Under the pieces are notes generated by a model, which did no database searches, was not told the DNA's origin, and saw only the letters and a list, made by a program, of their open reading frames with translations. From Streptomyces asoensis (lineage in GTDB: Bacteria; Actinomycetota; Actinomycetes; Streptomycetales; Streptomycetaceae): a stretch of 64,000 nucleotides of DNA. The position numbers were made by a program, and so were the translations under genes. The stretch covers positions 7,750,001 to 7,814,000 of the forward strand of contig NZ_CP049838.1 of assembly GCF_013085465.1 (NCBI RefSeq), read 5' to 3'. Below, piece by piece: positions 54,938 to 63,910 of this stretch; position 1 is the first letter of the stretch, and the number at the start of each line of letters is the position of its first letter.

Positions 54938-55948
54938 GACACCGCCGCCCTGACGTGAGAGGTGGTGTCGGCGTCCGGCTCGGCGGCCGGACGCCGATGC
55001 CGCGGGACAGGCCGAGGTGGAGTGCCCTTTGCCGTCGGGGCACTCCCGGCGACCTCTGCGTCAACAGCTCGATCATCGGCCCGCCCAACCCTTTTCCCTG
55101 CCGAGGTCGTTCCGCACCAGCGGATTCCGGCCAACCTCGTCGGCCGCGCCACGGCGCGCTCGGCGCGGCGGCATGGTTCAGGGCGACGGTCGACGCGGTG
55201 AGAGCGGTATCTGCTGTCCCACCTCTTCTTCGCGTACGGCCAGGTCGGCAGGGGCGAATCGGCAGACGGGCCGATCCCCGGCGGTCGGCGGGCCACCTGG
55301 GTGCGTAGGTTCGGAGGCGGGCGGGACGGCCGGACCGGCGGCCGTATCGCACCGCGGATACGCCGGCTCACTCCCGCTCGCGAGGGAGGTGAGGGTCAGG
55401 TGCCGTTGCGCGGGGGCACGCCCCCCGAAGGCACGCCGACGCCGTCGTACGGCAGGCCCTTCGACCGGAAAACGGGGCCGATCACCGCCTCCGCCCGGCG
55501 GCCCGCCCCTTGTTCCAGTACGTGCCCCACCAACCGGAATCGGCTCGTCGACCAGGGCTTTCCCCGCCGGGCGCCGGCCGCGGCGGGATCATGGACGGCG
55601 TGCACGGCCCGTTCCACCGGCACCGGCTCGTCAGGCTTGTGCCGCGCCGACGTCACCAGCGGCACAGCGGCCACATACCGCGCGGGACGCACGAACCGTC
55701 CCGGCGCTCGCTCCGGACGCGCTCGCGCGAGGGTCGGACGCCTGGTGTGCGGCCCCGTCCCCGACGGCCCGAACAGTGCTGTCGGACGGTCTCCCCGTTC
55801 CCGGGAGCGTCCTGGAGGCCCGCCCGAACATGGCCGAACACCCGGGCGTCGATGATTCGACATGACTGGCGCGGTGTCGACCGGGCAAGGATCCCCGTGA
55901 ACGTGTTCGAGCAGGAGGGGAACCCACATCGACACGCGGGCGGGGGTC
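54938..55948. other. 1-kb interval without a confident gene
   Basis: The first 120 bp hold two hairpins. On the minus strand a frame ending at 55396 (about 80 codons from a GTG near 55653; VERAVHAVHDPAAAG, EAVIGPVFRSKGLPYDG) has fairly good third-position GC but no ribosome binding site and no family I recognise. The remainder has only overlapping short frames. Confidence 0.45.
54968..54997 (+). terminator. Perfect 12-bp hairpin after the second secreted protein
   Basis: TCGGCGTCCGGC and GCCGGACGCCGA pair completely around a 6-nt loop, 30 bp after the stop. A second hairpin (GGAGTGCCC/GGGCACTCC at 55019-55046) follows. Confidence 0.75.
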
Positions 55949-56437
55949 ATGGAGAGGCAGGCACGGGGAAGCGGTCCGACGGCGATCGCGGGCACCTCGG
56001 CGACGAGACAGGCGGGGGAGAACAGGGCCGAGGACGTGACGGAGCAGGACCGGGCGTCGCAGCTCAGGCGCAGACTCGGGCGGGCGGACCTGCGGGCGGT
56101 GCCCGAGACGCGCCGGGCGCTGAGGGAGCTGTTGCGGGGCTGGGGCAGGCCGGGGCGGTCGGAGACGGCGGAACTGCTCACCAGTGAACTCGTCACCAAC
56201 GCGCTCGTGCACACCGACGACGACGCGGTCCTGACGGCCACCGTCTCACCGTCCGGCCTGCGGGTGGAGGTGCGGGACTGCGCGGCCCACCGTCCACGGC
56301 CGAGGGTGCCGAGCGCCGACGAGGCCACGCACGGCCGGGGTCTGGTCCTGGTGGAATCGCTCGCGGACACGTGGGGGGTACGGGCGCAGGGCGGCGGAAA
56401 GGTCGTCTGGTTCGAGCTGGGCGCCGGAGCCGCGTGA
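55949..56437 (+). CDS. RsbW-like ATP-binding protein (HATPase)
   Basis: A 162-residue protein of the GHKL kinase family in its anti-sigma-factor form, common in Streptomyces. The N box is ETAELLTSELVTNALVHT, and the G1/G2-like parts are VEVRDCAAHRPRP and THGRGLVLVESLADTWG. Such proteins phosphorylate antagonists or bind sigma factors of the SigB type; the partner is not encoded nearby. The start ATG 55949 has a GCGGGGG stretch upstream; an in-frame GTG at 56036 would remove a poorly structured N-terminus. A strong terminator follows. Confidence 0.8.
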   Translation: MERQARGSGPTAIAGTSATRQAGENRAEDVTEQDRASQLRRRLGRADLRAVPETRRALRELLRGWGRPGRSETAELLTSELVTNALVHTDDDAVLTATVSPSGLRVEVRDCAAHRPRPRVPSADEATHGRGLVLVESLADTWGVRAQGGGKVVWFELGAGAA

Positions 56438-56506
56438 GCGAAGCCGACGGCAACCGACCGTTGAGCAACGGTTTTTGATGAGCAACCGTCGCTGAACGAC
56501 GGGCAA

Positions 56507-56547
56507 CGGGAAGGGGGCGCGACCTCGGCGGTCGCGCCCCCTTCCCG
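56507..56547. terminator. 18-bp perfect hairpin between convergent genes
   Basis: The arms at 56507-56524 (CGGGAAGGGGGCGCGACC) and 56530-56547 are fully complementary with a 5-nt loop. It lies between the RsbW-like and DUF2637 genes and probably stops transcription from both sides. Confidence 0.9.
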
Positions 56548-56564
56548 TGATATCTGATGAACCG

Positions 56565-57629
56565 TCAGCCGAACTGCTGCTCCAGGTCCTTGAGCTTGCG
56601 CTCCAGGGAGTCGAGGCGCGGCAGGGCCATGGTGTCGTCCTCCGCGGTGAGGTCGACGGTGATCGAGGAGTCAGCTCCGTGGCGCACGGGCTGAAGGGAG
56701 TGCCGTGAGCGTACGGGCAGCTGCTCCGCCGAGTTGGCTATGGCAGGCTCCGCGGAGACCCGCTCGGCCGTGGCCGGCTCCAGGGCGGCCGGAGCCTCCT
56801 GACGGCCACCACCGCCGCCACCGCGGCCGGGAAAGCGAGGGCCGTGGCCCCTGCTGATCGCCTTCAACTGCGCCCGCTCGACGCGGTGCTGCTCGCGGCG
56901 GCGCAGCTTCGTCTCTTCCTTGCGGGCCTTGTCGTCGCGGACTTCCTCGACGGCCTCGTCCAGGCTGCGCACGTTCTCGAGGAGCATCAGCGACCAGGCC
57001 TTGTAGGTCTCGCGGGGGGCGCGTGCCCAGCGCACGACGCGGATCTGCGGGAGCGGACGGGGCACGAGACCCTGCTCGCGCAGCGCGGCCCGGCGGGTCT
57101 GCTTCAGGGCCCGGTCGAAGAGCACGGCAGCCGAGAGGGACATGCCGGAGAAGAACTGCGGCGCGCCGTCGTGGCCGAGGCCCCTGGGCGCGTGCACCCA
57201 GTTGAACCAGGCCGCGGCGCCCGCGAACGTCCACACGAGTATCCGGGAGCCGAGTGCGGCGTCACCGTGACTGGCCTCGCGCACCGCGAGCACGGAGCAG
57301 AACATGGCCGCGCCGTCGAGGCCGAACGGGACCAGGTACTCCCAGCCGTTGGTGAGGCCGAGGTTCTGCTGGCCGAAGCCGACCAGACCGTGGAAGGAGA
57401 GCGCGGCGGCCACGGCCGCACAGCAGAACAGAAGGACGTAGGAGGCGGTGCCATATATGGCTTCCTTGCGCCTGCGGCGCTCCTCGGTACGCTCCCACGA
57501 ATCGTCCGCGCTGGCGTTTGCCCCGGAGGAGCGCTTGCCGCGCGCGAGCACCGCCACCGCCGCCAGCATGCCCAGGAGCAGTACGGCGCCCGGAAGCAGC
57601 CAGTTCAGCGATATGTCGGTCAATCTCAT
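56565..57629 (-). CDS. DUF2637 membrane protein (SpdB-related)
   Basis: A 354-residue protein with an N-terminal helix (WLLPGAVLLLGMLAAVAVLA), then a DUF2637-type set of helices (ASYVLLFCCAAVAAALSFHGLVGFG, LVPFGLDGAAMFCSVLAVREA, ILVWTFAGAAAWFNWVHA, FSGMSLSAAVLFDRAL), and a long charged cytoplasmic C-terminal half (180-354) with an Arg/Glu-rich coiled region and a closing coiled coil (LERKLKDLEQQFG). Related SpdB proteins take part in plasmid spreading, but stand-alone chromosomal copies like this one are of unknown role. ATG 57629 has AAGGGA upstream. Confidence 0.8.
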   Translation of the reverse strand: MRLTDISLNWLLPGAVLLLGMLAAVAVLARGKRSSGANASADDSWERTEERRRRKEAIYGTASYVLLFCCAAVAAALSFHGLVGFGQQNLGLTNGWEYLVPFGLDGAAMFCSVLAVREASHGDAALGSRILVWTFAGAAAWFNWVHAPRGLGHDGAPQFFSGMSLSAAVLFDRALKQTRRAALREQGLVPRPLPQIRVVRWARAPRETYKAWSLMLLENVRSLDEAVEEVRDDKARKEETKLRRREQHRVERAQLKAISRGHGPRFPGRGGGGGGRQEAPAALEPATAERVSAEPAIANSAEQLPVRSRHSLQPVRHGADSSITVDLTAEDDTMALPRLDSLERKLKDLEQQFG

Positions 57630-57944
57630 CTGGGGTCCCTTGCATTGGGATAGGGCGTAACGCCCGCCATAGTGGCGCAATCCCGCCGTCCCTCAGGGGG
57701 TTTCGGGGCAAGAGGCCGCCAAGGAAGTGCAAGGGGATGCCCAGGGCGACGTTCTGCTCGAACTGCCGCTTGAGGGGCGGGAGTTGAGTTCGAATAAGAC
57801 TACCCGTACGGGTGGTTCCTCGGAAAGTTCCCGGGGTAAGTGAGGAAATTGTGAATTGCCTGTAACCCTGGGAGGAGAGTCTCGTCCGGGTGATCTTACG
57901 GGACGTCCGACGGCGTCATGCCCCGGGGTGAGCCTGAGGCCGCG
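57630..57944. other. Upstream region of the DUF2637 gene
   Basis: About 315 bp without a gene. It contains the perfect palindrome ACCCGTACGGGT at 57802-57813 and a comparatively AT-rich stretch around 57785-57860 that probably carries the promoter. Confidence 0.45.
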
Positions 57945-58793
57945 TCAACTGGCGGCGGCCGCGGTGAGCTTGGTGACGCGGTCCGCGTCGCAGGTGCGCG
58001 GGCAGGTGGCGCAGGCGTCCTCGGGGCGCAGTGTGTAGAACATGCAGCAGCTCGCCCGGTCCCGGGTGGGCAGGGTCTCGCCGTCGGGTCCGGTCAGCTC
58101 GCGGAAGGACGCCGAGCCGACGTAGGGCCGGGTGGCGCCCGGCAGGAGCAGCTCCAGTTCCCGTCGCGCCCGGTCCTTCTCGCCCTCGCCGAGCAGCTCG
58201 GCGACGTACCAGAGGCCCTCGACGATCTCGTCGGTCACCATGCCCCACAGGGCCCGGCCGCGGCGACGCGCGGGTGGTCCGAACCCGGCGAGCACCGGCT
58301 CGTGGTGCTCGGCTATCGCCGCCCGCACCTCCGCCCGGAGCGCCTCCTCGTCAGGGACCACCCGGGCGCCGGGCAGCAGTGCCGCCGGATCGCCCGGCAG
58401 ACAGGCGAAGGAGGTGGGCGGCCGGACGGCCATCCGCATGCCGTCGCCGGTGCGGTCGTACGAGACGTGTGTCACGGGGAGGCGGGGCACCCGGCGGTGC
58501 AGGAACCAGGGGACGGTGATCAGCAGACAGGCGGGCCAGGAGTACCGGTGCAGTCCGAAGCTCGCCACGACGTCCGGGCGCGCGGGCCGGCCGTAGTCGC
58601 GGAGGACCTGGGCGTCGTCCCAGGCGAGGAAGGCCTCCAGCGCCGCTCCGCCCTGCGCGAGGTCGGCCGCGGCGACCCAGCCGCCGCCCTGCGGAAACGG
58701 TTCCCGGTGTCCCAGCTCCGTGACGGTCAGGTCGGGGAAGACCTCCGCGAGACGGGCGTAGGCCTCCGCTGTGGCCGACGAGGCTGTGAGCAT
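57945..58793 (-). CDS. FhuF-like ferric iron reductase
   Basis: A 282-residue cytoplasmic protein. The C-terminal cysteine pattern C249-C250-x10-C261-x2-C264 (ASCCMFYTLRPEDACATCPRTC) is that of FhuF, the [2Fe-2S] reductase releasing iron from hydroxamate siderophores. The body (VVASFGLHRYSWPACLLITVPWFL, RRRGRALWGMVTDEI) fits the family. An iron-box palindrome lies 29-46 bp upstream of the start, so it is likely repressed by iron through a DmdR/IdeR protein. No siderophore genes are nearby. Confidence 0.88.
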   Translation of the reverse strand: MLTASSATAEAYARLAEVFPDLTVTELGHREPFPQGGGWVAAADLAQGGAALEAFLAWDDAQVLRDYGRPARPDVVASFGLHRYSWPACLLITVPWFLHRRVPRLPVTHVSYDRTGDGMRMAVRPPTSFACLPGDPAALLPGARVVPDEEALRAEVRAAIAEHHEPVLAGFGPPARRRGRALWGMVTDEIVEGLWYVAELLGEGEKDRARRELELLLPGATRPYVGSASFRELTGPDGETLPTRDRASCCMFYTLRPEDACATCPRTCDADRVTKLTAAAAS

Positions 58794-58819
58794 GCCGGGA
58801 CCGCCGTTTCGAGAGGAAC

Positions 58820-58840
58820 TAAAGGTAAGCCTTACCTTAC
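58820..58840 (-). promoter_or_regulatory. Iron box (DmdR/IdeR operator)
   Basis: AAGGTAAG and CTTACCTT form a perfect 8-bp inverted repeat around one base (58822-58838). It matches 13 of 19 positions of the Streptomyces iron-box consensus as I recall it and is placed just upstream of the FhuF-like gene. Confidence 0.8.
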
Positions 58841-58949
58841 TCAGTATCGTCGGGATTTGAACTGACGGCCAGTACGCCTAAGGTGCTTGACGGACGAGTA
58901 ACAACCAGCCGTAATGACCCCAAGTACCGACAAGGCCGGAGGAGGCCCC

Positions 58950-59774
58950 GTGGAGCAGGGTGCGCAGAGCTCCACCGGTACCGGAACTCCGGCCGTGCCG
59001 GGGGCCGAGGGCCGTGCCCGGGTGCCGGCGCAGTCACGGGGGTCCGCCGAGTACGGCGAGGGCGCGGACCGGGAGAGATGCGGCCCGACCGGCGCCGCAC
59101 GCGGCGAGCACACGCACAGCGAGATCCCCGTCCCGCGTCCCCGGCCGGTGGTGCAGCGCGCCTCGGTGCGCGGCCAGATCCTCGACGCGCTGCGCACCGC
59201 GCTCGTCGCCGGGGAACTGCTGCCGGGCGAGGTGTACTCGGCGCCGGTCCTCGGCGATCGCTTCGGGGTCTCCGCGACGCCGGTCCGCGAGGCGATGCAG
59301 CAGCTCGCGCTGGAAGGCGCCGTCGAGGTCGTCCCCAACCGGGGCTTCCGGGTGATCGTGCGAGGCACGCGCGAGCTGGCCGAGCTGGCCGAGGTACGCG
59401 CGCTGATCGAGGTTCCCGTGATGCTGCGGCTCGCCCGTACGGTGCCCGCCGAGCGCTGGGCGGAGCTGCGGCCGGTCGGCGAGGCGAGCGTGCGCGCGGC
59501 GGCCTCCGGCTGCCCGGCCACGTACGCGGAGGCCGACCGGATCTTCCACCGGGCGGTGCTCGCCCTGTCCGGCAACGAGCAACTGGTCGGCGTCGCCGAG
59601 GATCTGCACCGGCGCTCGCAGTGGCCGCTGGCCGGCGGTTCGGTGCGGCGCGGGCGGACGGATCTCGTGGCCGACGCGGCGGAGCACATGGCGCTGCTGG
59701 AAGCGTTGACGGCGGGGGAGCCGGACCGGGCGCAGGCGCTGGTGCGCGGGCACTTCACCGGCGCACGCGGCTGA
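58950..59774 (+). CDS. GntR-family regulator (FCD type)
   Basis: About 274 residues. A disordered N-region precedes a GntR winged helix-turn-helix (VRGQILDALRTALVAGELLPGEVYSAPVLGDRFGVSATPVREAMQQLALEGAVEVVPNRGFRV) and a helical FCD ligand domain (AEVRALIEVPVMLRLARTV, ADRIFHRAVLALSGNEQL, AEHMALLEALTAGEPDRAQALVRGHF) with metal-binding Asp/His positions. GTG 58950 has GGAGGAGG just upstream; an ATG at 58914 adds 12 residues without a ribosome binding site. FCD regulators usually sense small organic acids. Target unknown. Confidence 0.85.
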   Translation: MEQGAQSSTGTGTPAVPGAEGRARVPAQSRGSAEYGEGADRERCGPTGAARGEHTHSEIPVPRPRPVVQRASVRGQILDALRTALVAGELLPGEVYSAPVLGDRFGVSATPVREAMQQLALEGAVEVVPNRGFRVIVRGTRELAELAEVRALIEVPVMLRLARTVPAERWAELRPVGEASVRAAASGCPATYAEADRIFHRAVLALSGNEQLVGVAEDLHRRSQWPLAGGSVRRGRTDLVADAAEHMALLEALTAGEPDRAQALVRGHFTGARG

Positions 59775-59978
59775 GCCGACGGCTGCCGGGGCCGCGGTCC
59801 GACCGCCCCCTGAGCCCGGTCGGCGCTGAAGCGGCCGCGCCGCGCGCCGCCCGACGCGAGCCATGGCCCACAGCGCGCGCAAGACCTCGTCAGCCCGAGC
59901 TGCGAAGATGCCTCCTCCCATCCCCTCGAGCAGTGAAGGCGCCGCCTCGCTCACCCGCGCCCTGACGCGGCCCCGTCC

Positions 59979-60764
59979 TCAGACTCCGGATGGGCTGGGC
60001 GTCGGCGGTGGTGCCAACTGCCGTGCCAGCCAGGTCGGTACGCCGCCCAGGAGCCGGAACAGCCGGCGCGCCTCCTCGCGCAACCGCGAGGCCTCCGGGT
60101 CGACCTCCGCGTCCGCCAGCGAGGCGAGCGCCGGGGCGGTTCCCACCAGGTAGCCCAACTCCTCCCGGATGCGCAGCGATTCGGCGAAGCCGTGCCGGGC
60201 CTCCGCCACCTCACCGTCGCGCAGGGCGAGTCCGGCGAGGTGGCGCCAGGTGAAGGACAGCAGCAGCGAGTCGGAGTGGGCCGCGGCAGCCGTGTGGGCG
60301 CGCCGGTACGCGGCCCTCGCGGCCTGCGGGGAACGCGAGATGTTCTCGGCGAGCAGGCCCCGGCGGAAGTCCAGCAGCGCCCGTCCGGGCGCGTCCGGCG
60401 GGATCAGCGCCGCCGCCCGGCCGAGCGCGGCCCGCGCCTCGTCCACCCGGTCGCGCACACCGTGCAGCGTGGCCGCGTAGGCAAGTTGCCCTCGTTCACA
60501 AGCGGCCGCGCCGCGTTCCTCGTCGTCGTGGGCCAGCGCCTCCGCCGTGCGCAGCGCGTCCTCGGCGTCCTGCCAGCCCTGCTCGGTGTACAGGCACCGT
60601 TCCACGAGCAGTGAGGCCCGCTGGATCGCGCCCGCCGCGCTGTCCGGCGGGAGCAGAGCCGCCGCGTCGGCCCAGCAGGCGCGCGAGCGCAGCCGCCATA
60701 CCGCGGTCTGGAGGGGATCGTCACCTGAGGTCGTTCCGGTACCAGACATGGCGGTGTACGCCAC
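59979..60764 (-). CDS. Helical-repeat (TPR-like) protein
   Basis: A 261-residue soluble protein made of helical hairpins rich in Ala, Leu and Arg (QRASLLVERCLYTEQGWQDAEDALRTAEALAH, ALLDFRRGLLAENISRSPQAARAAYRRAHTAA, LLLSFTWRHLAGLALRDGEVAEARHGFAESLRI), resembling tetratricopeptide repeats. Function unknown. GTG 60764 has GGGAGGG 4 nt upstream; ATG 60749 is an alternative. It lies downstream of the PucR gene on the same strand with a 171-bp gap. Confidence 0.75.
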   Translation of the reverse strand: MAYTAMSGTGTTSGDDPLQTAVWRLRSRACWADAAALLPPDSAAGAIQRASLLVERCLYTEQGWQDAEDALRTAEALAHDDEERGAAACERGQLAYAATLHGVRDRVDEARAALGRAAALIPPDAPGRALLDFRRGLLAENISRSPQAARAAYRRAHTAAAAHSDSLLLSFTWRHLAGLALRDGEVAEARHGFAESLRIREELGYLVGTAPALASLADAEVDPEASRLREEARRLFRLLGGVPTWLARQLAPPPTPSPSGV

Positions 60765-60935
60765 GTTGCCCTCCCCGAGCGCGCCGTCGAGCTTTGAGTG
60801 GTGGCCGCATCTCAGCACGGATCGCGGGGCCGGGCCAAGGGGGCGGGTGAAGGATTTCACAAAGTCGTGGGACTCCGCGCCCCAAAGGGTTCGACTGCTC
60901 GTGCCCCAGGGGTGGTAACCGGTGTCGGTCCGGTG

Positions 60936-62636
60936 TCAGCTCATCCGCAGCGCAAGGAAGAAATCCAGCTTGTCCTCCAGCCGCGAGAGGTCACGGCCCG
61001 TCAACTGCTCGATCCGTCCGACCCGGTAGCGCAGTGTGTTGACGTGCAGGTGCAGCCGGGACGCGCACCGCGTCCAGGAACCGTCGCAGTCCAGGAACGC
61101 TTCCAGGGTCGGGATCAGCTCGGCGCGGTGCCGTCGGTCGTAGTCGCGCAGCGGGTCCAGGAGACGGGCGGTAAACGCTTTCCGCACATCGTCCGGGACG
61201 AACGGGAGCAGCAGCACGTGCGAGGCCAGTTCCTGGTGGCCCGCCGCGCAGACCCGGCCGGGGCGGGCGGCGGCCACGCGCCGGGCGTGCCGTGCCTCCT
61301 CCAGGGCCCCGCGCAGCCCTTCCGCCGAGTGCACGGCCGCGCTGACGCCCAGCGTGAGCCGCCCGTCGCCGTCGAGGCCGGACGACAGCGGCTCCCGAAC
61401 CGCCGCGAGCAGCGCGTCGGCGAGGAGGCCGGTCTCGGAGCCGTCGTGCTCGCTCGACACCGCCGGCAGCGGGACCAGGGCGATGGCCTCGTCGCCGGTG
61501 TGGGCCACGGCGATACGGTCGGAGGGCTCGGGTCCGGTGGCGAGCGGGTCGACCAGGATCTCCTCCAGGAGCGACTGGGCGACCGGGCCGGCCTCCAGGC
61601 CGCCTTCGTCCCACTCGACCCGGGCCACGACCACCTGCCAGTGCGGGGCGGCCCCCAGCCCCGGCAGCAGCACCGGCGCGGCCACCCGCAGGCGGGCCGC
61701 GATCTCCGCCGGCGCCGCGCCCGTCTGGACCAGCTCCAGCACCTCCTGCGCGAGGCGCCTGCGCACCGTGCGCGCGGCGTCCCGGCGGTCCCGCTCGACG
61801 GCGATCAGCTGAGTGACGCCCTGGAGCAGGTCGAGGCGCTCGTCCGCCCAGTCCCCGGCGTCCGCCTCGACGGCCAGCAGCCAGTCCGACAGGACGCTCT
61901 CGCGCACGTCCCGCGATGCCTGGGCGGCCTGCGAGGTCCGTGGGGCCTGCGGGGCGCGGCCGCCGCTGCGGATCGGGAACAGCGAGTACGTCGTCTGGCC
62001 CATGATCACCCGGTGCGGTCCGCGCCGCCCGGTGCGGACGGCCGCAAGGTGTTCGGCCGCCAGCTTCGCGCACGCGTCGGGCGGCAGGCCGGGCCCCGCC
62101 ACCTTCGGGCCCGCGATGAGCCGCCCGGTGGGGGACAGGACCCAGGCCCGCAGGTCCAGGTCGGAGCCGAGCAGGTCCAGGACCACGTCCGGGCCGCCGC
62201 CCGCCGGGCCCGAGGTCATCATCCGGCGGTGCCGGTCCACGACGGCCGCGAGGTCCCCGGCGCGCTCGCCGGACACCTGCCGCACGACGTGCTCGGTGAT
62301 CGTCGCGAAGGCCACCGACTCGTGCACCGCGAACAGCGGGAGACGGTGCCGGGCGCAGGCCACGGCCAGGTCCTCCGGAACGGCCCCCAGCTCCGCCTCA
62401 CCGGCCGCGAGCGCCGCCACGCCGGCCTGCACCAGGATCCGTACGAACGGCTCGGAGTCCGCCGCGTCCCGGCGCCACGCCAGGCCCGTCAGCACCAGCT
62501 CGCCCCCGGAGAGGTAGCGGCTGGGGTCCCGCAGGTCGGTGGTCATGACACCCCGTACCGTGCGGTCCAGCTCGTCCCCGCCGCCGAGGAGCCTGAGGCC
62601 CAGCGCATCGGTGTCCAGCAGTGCGCGCAGCCGCAT
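60936..62636 (-). CDS. PucR-family purine catabolism regulator
   Basis: A 566-residue regulator with an N-terminal PucR domain (about 1-125; LRALLDTDALGLRLLGGGDELDRTVRGVMTTDL), a central GGDEF-related domain (about 290-440) and a C-terminal helix-turn-helix of the PucR/CdaR type (SWTRCASRLHLHVNTLRYRVGRIEQLTGRDLSRLEDKLDFFLALRM). Members control uptake and breakdown of purines. It is divergent from the xanthine dehydrogenase operon across 383 bp and is the likely regulator of that operon. Confidence 0.92.
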   Translation of the reverse strand: MRLRALLDTDALGLRLLGGGDELDRTVRGVMTTDLRDPSRYLSGGELVLTGLAWRRDAADSEPFVRILVQAGVAALAAGEAELGAVPEDLAVACARHRLPLFAVHESVAFATITEHVVRQVSGERAGDLAAVVDRHRRMMTSGPAGGGPDVVLDLLGSDLDLRAWVLSPTGRLIAGPKVAGPGLPPDACAKLAAEHLAAVRTGRRGPHRVIMGQTTYSLFPIRSGGRAPQAPRTSQAAQASRDVRESVLSDWLLAVEADAGDWADERLDLLQGVTQLIAVERDRRDAARTVRRRLAQEVLELVQTGAAPAEIAARLRVAAPVLLPGLGAAPHWQVVVARVEWDEGGLEAGPVAQSLLEEILVDPLATGPEPSDRIAVAHTGDEAIALVPLPAVSSEHDGSETGLLADALLAAVREPLSSGLDGDGRLTLGVSAAVHSAEGLRGALEEARHARRVAAARPGRVCAAGHQELASHVLLLPFVPDDVRKAFTARLLDPLRDYDRRHRAELIPTLEAFLDCDGSWTRCASRLHLHVNTLRYRVGRIEQLTGRDLSRLEDKLDFFLALRMS

Positions 62637-63019
62637 CTCGTCGCCGCCGTTCTTTGTCTCGAAAACTACGATGAATCCTGAAGGACGTGGTGGGAGAGGA
62701 CCCGCCGTCGGCCCCGCCCCGGCGAGTCCGACCCGTGCGGCGGACAGTCACGAACCGCATTCTTCGGTGGCCAGGTCGTTTCCTACGTTTCCACAGGAAA
62801 ACGAGGAGGTTACTGAGGACCTCCGTTCATACGAATCTACAAGATGCCTGGACCGACCAGCCAACTCCTTCATGGTTTCCGTGACTGACCCGGTCGGAGC
62901 AAGGCGCTGTGTACTGGCCTCACTCCGCGTGAACACCACAGATACGAGCCGGGCCCGCCGCACCCGATTCTGGCTCGATACGACTCACGAGACTCAAGAG
63001 ACGAAGAAGAGAGCCGGTC
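62637..63019. other. Divergent promoter region pucR-type/xdh
   Basis: About 383 bp with no gene of normal size. It should contain both promoters and the regulator site. The only clear structure is the imperfect inverted repeat GGAGGT (62806-62811)/ACCTCC (62820-62825). Confidence 0.5.
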
Positions 63020-63910
63020 ATGGACTTCCTTCGCCCCGCCAGCTGGGAGGAGGCGCTCGCCGCCAAGGCCGAGCACCCCACCGCTGTGCCGATTGCGGGT
63101 GGCACCGACGTGATGGTCGAGATCAACTTCGACCACCGCAGGCCCGAGTACCTGCTCGACCTCACCCGCGTGGATGACCTCTATGCATGGGAGGTCGGCG
63201 AGGAGAGCGTGCGGCTCGGCGCCTCCGTCCCCTACACCCGGATCATGGAGAACCTGCGTACGGAGCTGCCGGGCCTGGCCCTCGCCTCGCACACCGTGGC
63301 CTCCCCGCAGATCCGCAACCGCGGCGGCGTCGGCGGCAACCTCGGCACCGCCTCCCCGGCCGGCGACGCCCACCCCGCCCTGCTGGCGGCCGGCGCCGAG
63401 GTCGAGGCGGAGTCGGTGCGCGGTACCCGCCGGATCCCGATCGACGCCTTCTACACCGGCGTGAAGCGCAACGCGCTCGCCCCCGACGAGCTGATCCGCG
63501 CCGTGCACATCAAGAAGGCCGACGGCCCGCAGCAGTACTCCAAGGTGGGTACCCGCAACGCCATGGTCATCGCCGTCTGCGCCTTCGGTCTCGCGCTGCA
63601 CCCGCAGTCCCGGACCGTCCGTACCGGCATCGGCTCGGCCGCGCCCACCCCCGTTCGGGCGAAGAACGCCGAGGACTTCCTCAACGCGGCGCTCGAAGAA
63701 GGCGGTTTCTGGGACAACGGAAAGATCATCGCCCCGTCGGTCGCCAAGCAGTTCGCGGACCTGTGCGCCGCCGCGTGCAGCCCCATCGACGACGTCCGGG
63801 GGACGGCGAGTTACCGACGGCACGCGGTGGGCGTCATGGCCCGCCGCACGCTGACCTGGACGTGGGAGTCGTACCGCGGCCCCCGCCGCACCGCAAAGGG
63901 AGCCGCGTGA
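63020..63910 (+). CDS. Xanthine dehydrogenase FAD-binding subunit
   Basis: A 296-residue FAD subunit of a three-subunit xanthine dehydrogenase (molybdenum hydroxylase family). The two FAD-binding motifs are visible (VPIAGGTDVMVEINF and SHTVASPQIRNRGGVGGNLGTASPAGDAHPALLAAGA), and the C-terminal CO-dehydrogenase flavoprotein part ends with YRRHAVGVMARRTL. It passes electrons from the iron-sulfur subunit to NAD. The ATG has a purine-rich GAAGAGAG upstream. Its stop overlaps the start of the next gene as TGATG. Confidence 0.93.
   Translation: MDFLRPASWEEALAAKAEHPTAVPIAGGTDVMVEINFDHRRPEYLLDLTRVDDLYAWEVGEESVRLGASVPYTRIMENLRTELPGLALASHTVASPQIRNRGGVGGNLGTASPAGDAHPALLAAGAEVEAESVRGTRRIPIDAFYTGVKRNALAPDELIRAVHIKKADGPQQYSKVGTRNAMVIAVCAFGLALHPQSRTVRTGIGSAAPTPVRAKNAEDFLNAALEEGGFWDNGKIIAPSVAKQFADLCAAACSPIDDVRGTASYRRHAVGVMARRTLTWTWESYRGPRRTAKGAA

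Noticed and set aside
55396..55653. Short minus-strand gene
   Set aside because: Third-position GC is fair, but there is no ribosome binding site or family match; kept only as a note in the interval description.
56565..57629. Integrated conjugative element
   Set aside because: DUF2637/SpdB proteins occur on such elements, but no integrase, excisionase, Tra/FtsK protein, replication gene or tRNA attachment site is visible nearby.
60798..62681. 627-codon plus-strand frame opposite the PucR gene
   Set aside because: The PucR protein on the minus strand has all three expected domains; the plus frame is a shadow.
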